From assembly GCA_006384855.1 (NCBI GenBank), contig VCJN01000654.1, positions 124,001 through 188,000 on the forward strand: a stretch of DNA of 64,000 bases. Reading direction: 5' to 3'. This document shows, one piece after another, positions 61,040 through 64,000 of this stretch; position 1 is the first letter of the stretch; every line of letters begins with the position of its first letter. A model generated the notes under the pieces. That model did no database searches, was not told the DNA's origin, and worked only from the letters and a program-made list of their open reading frames with translations. The stretch is from Tetraselmis striata. Taxonomy: Eukaryota > Chlorophyta > Chlorodendrophyceae > Chlorodendrales > Chlorodendraceae. The position numbers were made by a program, and so were the translations under genes.

Positions 61040-63000
61040 CTACGATATAGATGCTGAGCATCATACTGCTCGTGGCGAACATCAATATGCTCATGTTGGG
61101 CATGATGATCGTGCTCCTCTTCAGCGCCGCTCCGCTCCTATTGAGCATACATCTTCGCGCGCCCCTGCTCGTGTTGAGCGTGGAAAGGGTAGTAGGTAAA
61201 CTCTTGCTCCCTACTCGCGCGTTGACAAGTCTTTGCGGTTGGGTTTGACAATAGACGAATGCATTGATGGATTCTTGGCACTCCATGAATATTTTGTGGT
61301 TACTCCTTTCTCTCATCCGCACTTGTTTGAGACTCCGCATCTTGTTGATGGCGAGAGATCATGGGGTTATGTTCTCCAAGTTGGGCATGATGCCTTGACG
61401 GAGTATAATTCTCGTTCGCAACGATCTTCGGTTGCGCTCGGAGCCACATTTGACATATCATGCAGCACCGTTTGATGCCAGGGGCCGGGATGCGGCTCTG
61501 GAGCAGATGATTGCTGCTATTTGCCCTCTTGACATGAGATTGGGTGATATCCAGATCACATGAGCCTTCTATGAACAACTCTTACTTTTCTTACTGATCC
61601 GGTTGGCTAATATATCGTGCTTGATGACAAATGGGACGCTTCTTCATATTATTCGGACGCTATTATCAAAATGTTGATACTCCTTGACAAAGAATGGCAG
61701 TCTCGTCATCACAATGATAAGCCAAAAGCTCCTCTGGGTTCCGTGCGACTTTGATGTTCAAACCATCCGTGACATGTTGGCTAGGAGGGTGCAGTTCACT
61801 CGTCCTTTGAACAAGACCTTGCATACCAGGTTGGGTGCAGGTGTTATACATGTTCTCAAACCTTGGCTACTAGTCGCTACTCCTGCTCTTGTTGATGAGG
61901 TGTTGGCATAGCCATCTAGCTCTATTCAGCGGGGTAAGCGGCCTATGCCTATGGACACCGATGAGGAGCTACTCCTCAAAAGAGAGCTTCTCCGGTGCGT
62001 CCTTCTCTTAATAAAGATACCCATGCTTGCTGGCAAGGACTTGTTGCATTATTATCCTACTTAACCACTCCAACTTACTAATCCTAAGCACTTTTTGGAT
62101 GTGGTTAAGTCCTCCATAAAGGGCTTTGAGTGTGATCAGATAGCTGAAACATATATTGCTAACTCCATAAATAAACAATCCAAATATTGTATTCGGGTTC
62201 AAGATATGTTTGCCCGGTTTGGTTCCCATAAGCCTACTGCGTTCAGTAGCATTGTTGATATGTATGAACATCGCATTACCTGCTTGTTGCATGAGAGAAC
62301 CTTGTGTTCCCTCAATGACGCACCCTAGACCATGGACTATGCTCTAAATGAGCTTCATTTCAAGTTTAGCCCGGATCTATTCACATACTGTCGTTGGCTC
62401 AAGTTGTTGTGGGGGTCAGTAACCGACAAAGCACTGTCAAGGCTTTTTTGGACCACCTCAAACTTGAGCAAAGATTATCCCCTTTATCTCAAGTTTCACA
62501 AGGCTCTGAAAATGGCCATGGGCCTCCTGAGCACATACACCGTTGACATTTGACAACATGTCCGGTGTTATGGAGGACCTGAATCGTTATCATGTTCTCA
62601 CGCAGAGATCTCGGTCTCTCGCGGGCCCTTCCCGTGCGCACTCCCGTACAAAGGGGCGACCAAACACAAACCCGGGCCGAGGCCAACGCAGTATGTAGTT
62701 CTGCCGGCCGAAGCAAGGGCCGTTGTAATCCAACTCTCCCCAAGAGTAGATCTAATGCCCCCCGGAAGCCTTAGGGGTGGCAAAGGGGATGGCAAATCTC
62801 TCCTTCAGCCTATTGCTGCCAATGACAAACCTTGGGCCAATCCTTGGGAACTTCTTGTTTGTTATATTGCAAAGGCTTGGGTCACAATCATCAAGGTTGC
62901 AAACTCAAGAAAGATCCCCATGGCAAGGACAAGTTATTGTCCGAGTATAACAAACAACGTCGTGAATGGTGTGATAAAACCCTAACGACGATTGGGACGT
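61040..63000 (+). pseudogene. AT-rich gag remnant with CCHC-like zinc knuckle
   Basis: Base composition differs sharply from the DNA on the left. Plus-strand segments in changing frames: about 61225-61470 (LGLTIDECIDGFLALHEYFV, VTPFSHPHLFETPHLVDGER), about 61640-61720 (DAIIKMLILLDKEWQSRHHN), 62095-62328 (GFECDQIAETYIANSINKQS, YEHRITCLLHERTLCSLND) and 62332-62550 (LHFKFSPDLFTYCRWLKLLW). Near 62852-62897 one frame reads CLLYCKGLGHNHQGC, a C-x3-C-x4-H-x4-C box close to the CCHC knuckle of retroelement gag proteins, followed by KLKKDPHGKDKLLSEYN. The extra residue between the first cysteines may be a small insertion. Many stops show it is dead. No polymerase follows. Confidence 0.55.
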
Positions 63001-63229
63001 AAAAGCGCCTCAAACTTGGAAGAGAATTAAGACAAGTACCATAGTCCCAATAGCTTATCGACCTTTCGAGAATAGGGAGAAGATAATCTCCAAGAAGATT
63101 ATCTGGCGCCTTGTCGGCCGAGGACGGTTGCCCCCCTCCCCGTAGAGGCTACGTTCGTCATAACAACAACGAAGCTACTAGCTTGAGCCCCATATGGTAA
63201 TTCTTTCAATGGTCGCCAATGGCCGCAAG

Positions 63230-64000
63230 GCAGCCCGCGATCACAGCCATGAACCTCGCCCGAACCCTGTCCAACGAAGCCAACGTCGCCCCCTTCTCAC
63301 TGTATGAGCTCACCTCCTGACCGCCTAAAGAGCAAGGTCACCGAAACCCTGTACACTATGGAGCAGCGCGCCAACCATGCCATGTACCGCGAACACTTCA
63401 ACGCCATCGACATCAACAACAAGATGTCAATCGGCCCCAAGACTGTGGCGAAGGGCTGGAGAGCCCGCAATCCCGTGATACGCTTGTAGCTGTATACTGC
63501 CTTGTTGTCATTGAGACCAATGCCTACTGTGCCTACACCACGCTCACCAACAATACCAACATGTCACGGCACGAGTGGAAGTGTGCCCTGGCCGATGCGC
63601 TCATTTCGGAGGGCAAGGCGGAGCTCCGCGGCAGTGCAGTAGGCATCACCACCGTCTCCCCGGCCCCTTGACTCGCCACAAACGTAAGGGCTCTACTGCA
63701 ACCACATGTGGTAGTTCTGCTCGTAGCTCGCAGGGAAGTGCCCCCCAGTATCCCACCCCAGACCAGAGTCCCGAGTGGCGTTTTAGGGTCAGAAACGGTC
63801 AGGTCATATGTAGAGTGTCCCTGCCTAACCCTAAAGTGACCCCATCCAAAACGCCCAATGATGACACACTGTAGGAAAAATGGCGCCAATGCGTCATGTG
63901 CCCCAGCAAAGTCAACAATCAACTTGTGCGTAGTGTATGCTTTGAGTGCTTCGCCCGGTGTGTCCCAGCATATGTGAGCGCCCCTGATTTGCGCAGTATG
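63230..64000 (+). pseudogene. piggyBac-like transposase remnant (C-terminal part), cut by the window end
   Basis: PiggyBac transposases are DDE enzymes that cut at TTAA. The frame at 63304-63489 has NHAMYREHFNAIDINNKMSI and GPKTVAKGWRARNP, which matches the YxxHFxxVDxxNxxxxGP segment near the end of the catalytic domain. After a frame change near 63480 comes IETNAYCAYTTLTN, then MSRHEWKCALADALISEG, the typical NAY-x-AY and LA-x-ALI ending. Near 63887-63950 the frame CVMCPSKVNNQLVRS then VCFECFARCVP resembles the C-terminal cysteine-rich domain. The N-terminal part and the catalytic aspartates are not seen, and frames are broken, so it is a pseudogene. Confidence 0.65.

Noticed and set aside
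1..64000. CRISPR arrays, operons, ribosome binding sites or rRNA genes
   Set aside because: The window is nuclear eukaryotic DNA; none of these structures were seen.

Overview
The window is nuclear DNA of a eukaryote, most likely a green alga of the prasinophyte or chlorophyte kind. It is GC-rich, with many short GT-AG introns. The rebuilt gene models align best with plant and animal proteins (ETG1/MCMBP, BRCC36, IMPACT). One enzyme carries a plastid-like leader. The window also holds a block of the Chlamydomonas-type telomere repeat (CCCTAAAA). The exact taxon cannot be fixed from sequence alone.

Layout. 0-2.2 kb: proline-rich, mobile-element-like coding sequence with an internal repeat and a 3' module ending in a CAATTT tail. 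2.2-4.7 kb: no gene seen. 4.7-12.8 kb: AT-richer, subtelomere-like repeat island. It has a perfect 1,067-bp direct duplication around an interstitial telomere block, a diverged copy, and an inverted copy that interrupts a second repeat family; a further copy of that second family lies at 37.8-39.2 kb. 13.6-17.8 kb (-): MCMBP/ETG1, 10 exons. 20.5-22.7 kb (-): decayed gag-like coding. 23.8-26.0 kb (+): IMPACT/YIH1, 10 exons. 26.6-28.2 kb (-): BRCC36, 8 exons, the first intron GC-AG. 29.4-30.1 kb (+): small coiled-coil protein. 30.9-32.2 kb (-): EF-hand membrane protein. 33.1-35.2 kb (+): plastid-type SAM methyltransferase, 9 exons. 39.6-41.7 kb (+): family-2-like glycosyltransferase, followed by unidentified exons to 48.8 kb. 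49.1-49.5 kb (-): small two-exon gene. 49.8 kb: tRNA-Arg(ACG). 51.5-58.4 kb: decayed tyrosine-recombinase retrotransposon of the DIRS/PAT/Kangaroo kind. 58.5-61.0 kb: another mobile-element ORF ending in the same 3' module as at 2 kb. 61.0-63.0 kb: AT-rich gag remnant with a zinc knuckle. 63.2-64.0 kb: piggyBac-like transposase remnant.

The host genes do not form a pathway. They cover replication and cohesion (MCMBP), control of GCN2 (IMPACT), K63 deubiquitination (BRCC36), a plastid methyltransferase and a glycosyltransferase. Neighbours are mostly convergent or divergent, with compact intergenic gaps.

Two observations stand out. First, the 51.5-58.4 kb retroelement carries, on the strand of its reverse transcriptase, a decayed DNA cytosine-5 methyltransferase with recognisable catalytic motifs, while its recombinase is encoded tail-to-tail on the other strand. 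Second, long homopolymer C runs sit in introns of every recognised host gene that has such a run, and always with C on the sense strand, in genes of both orientations.
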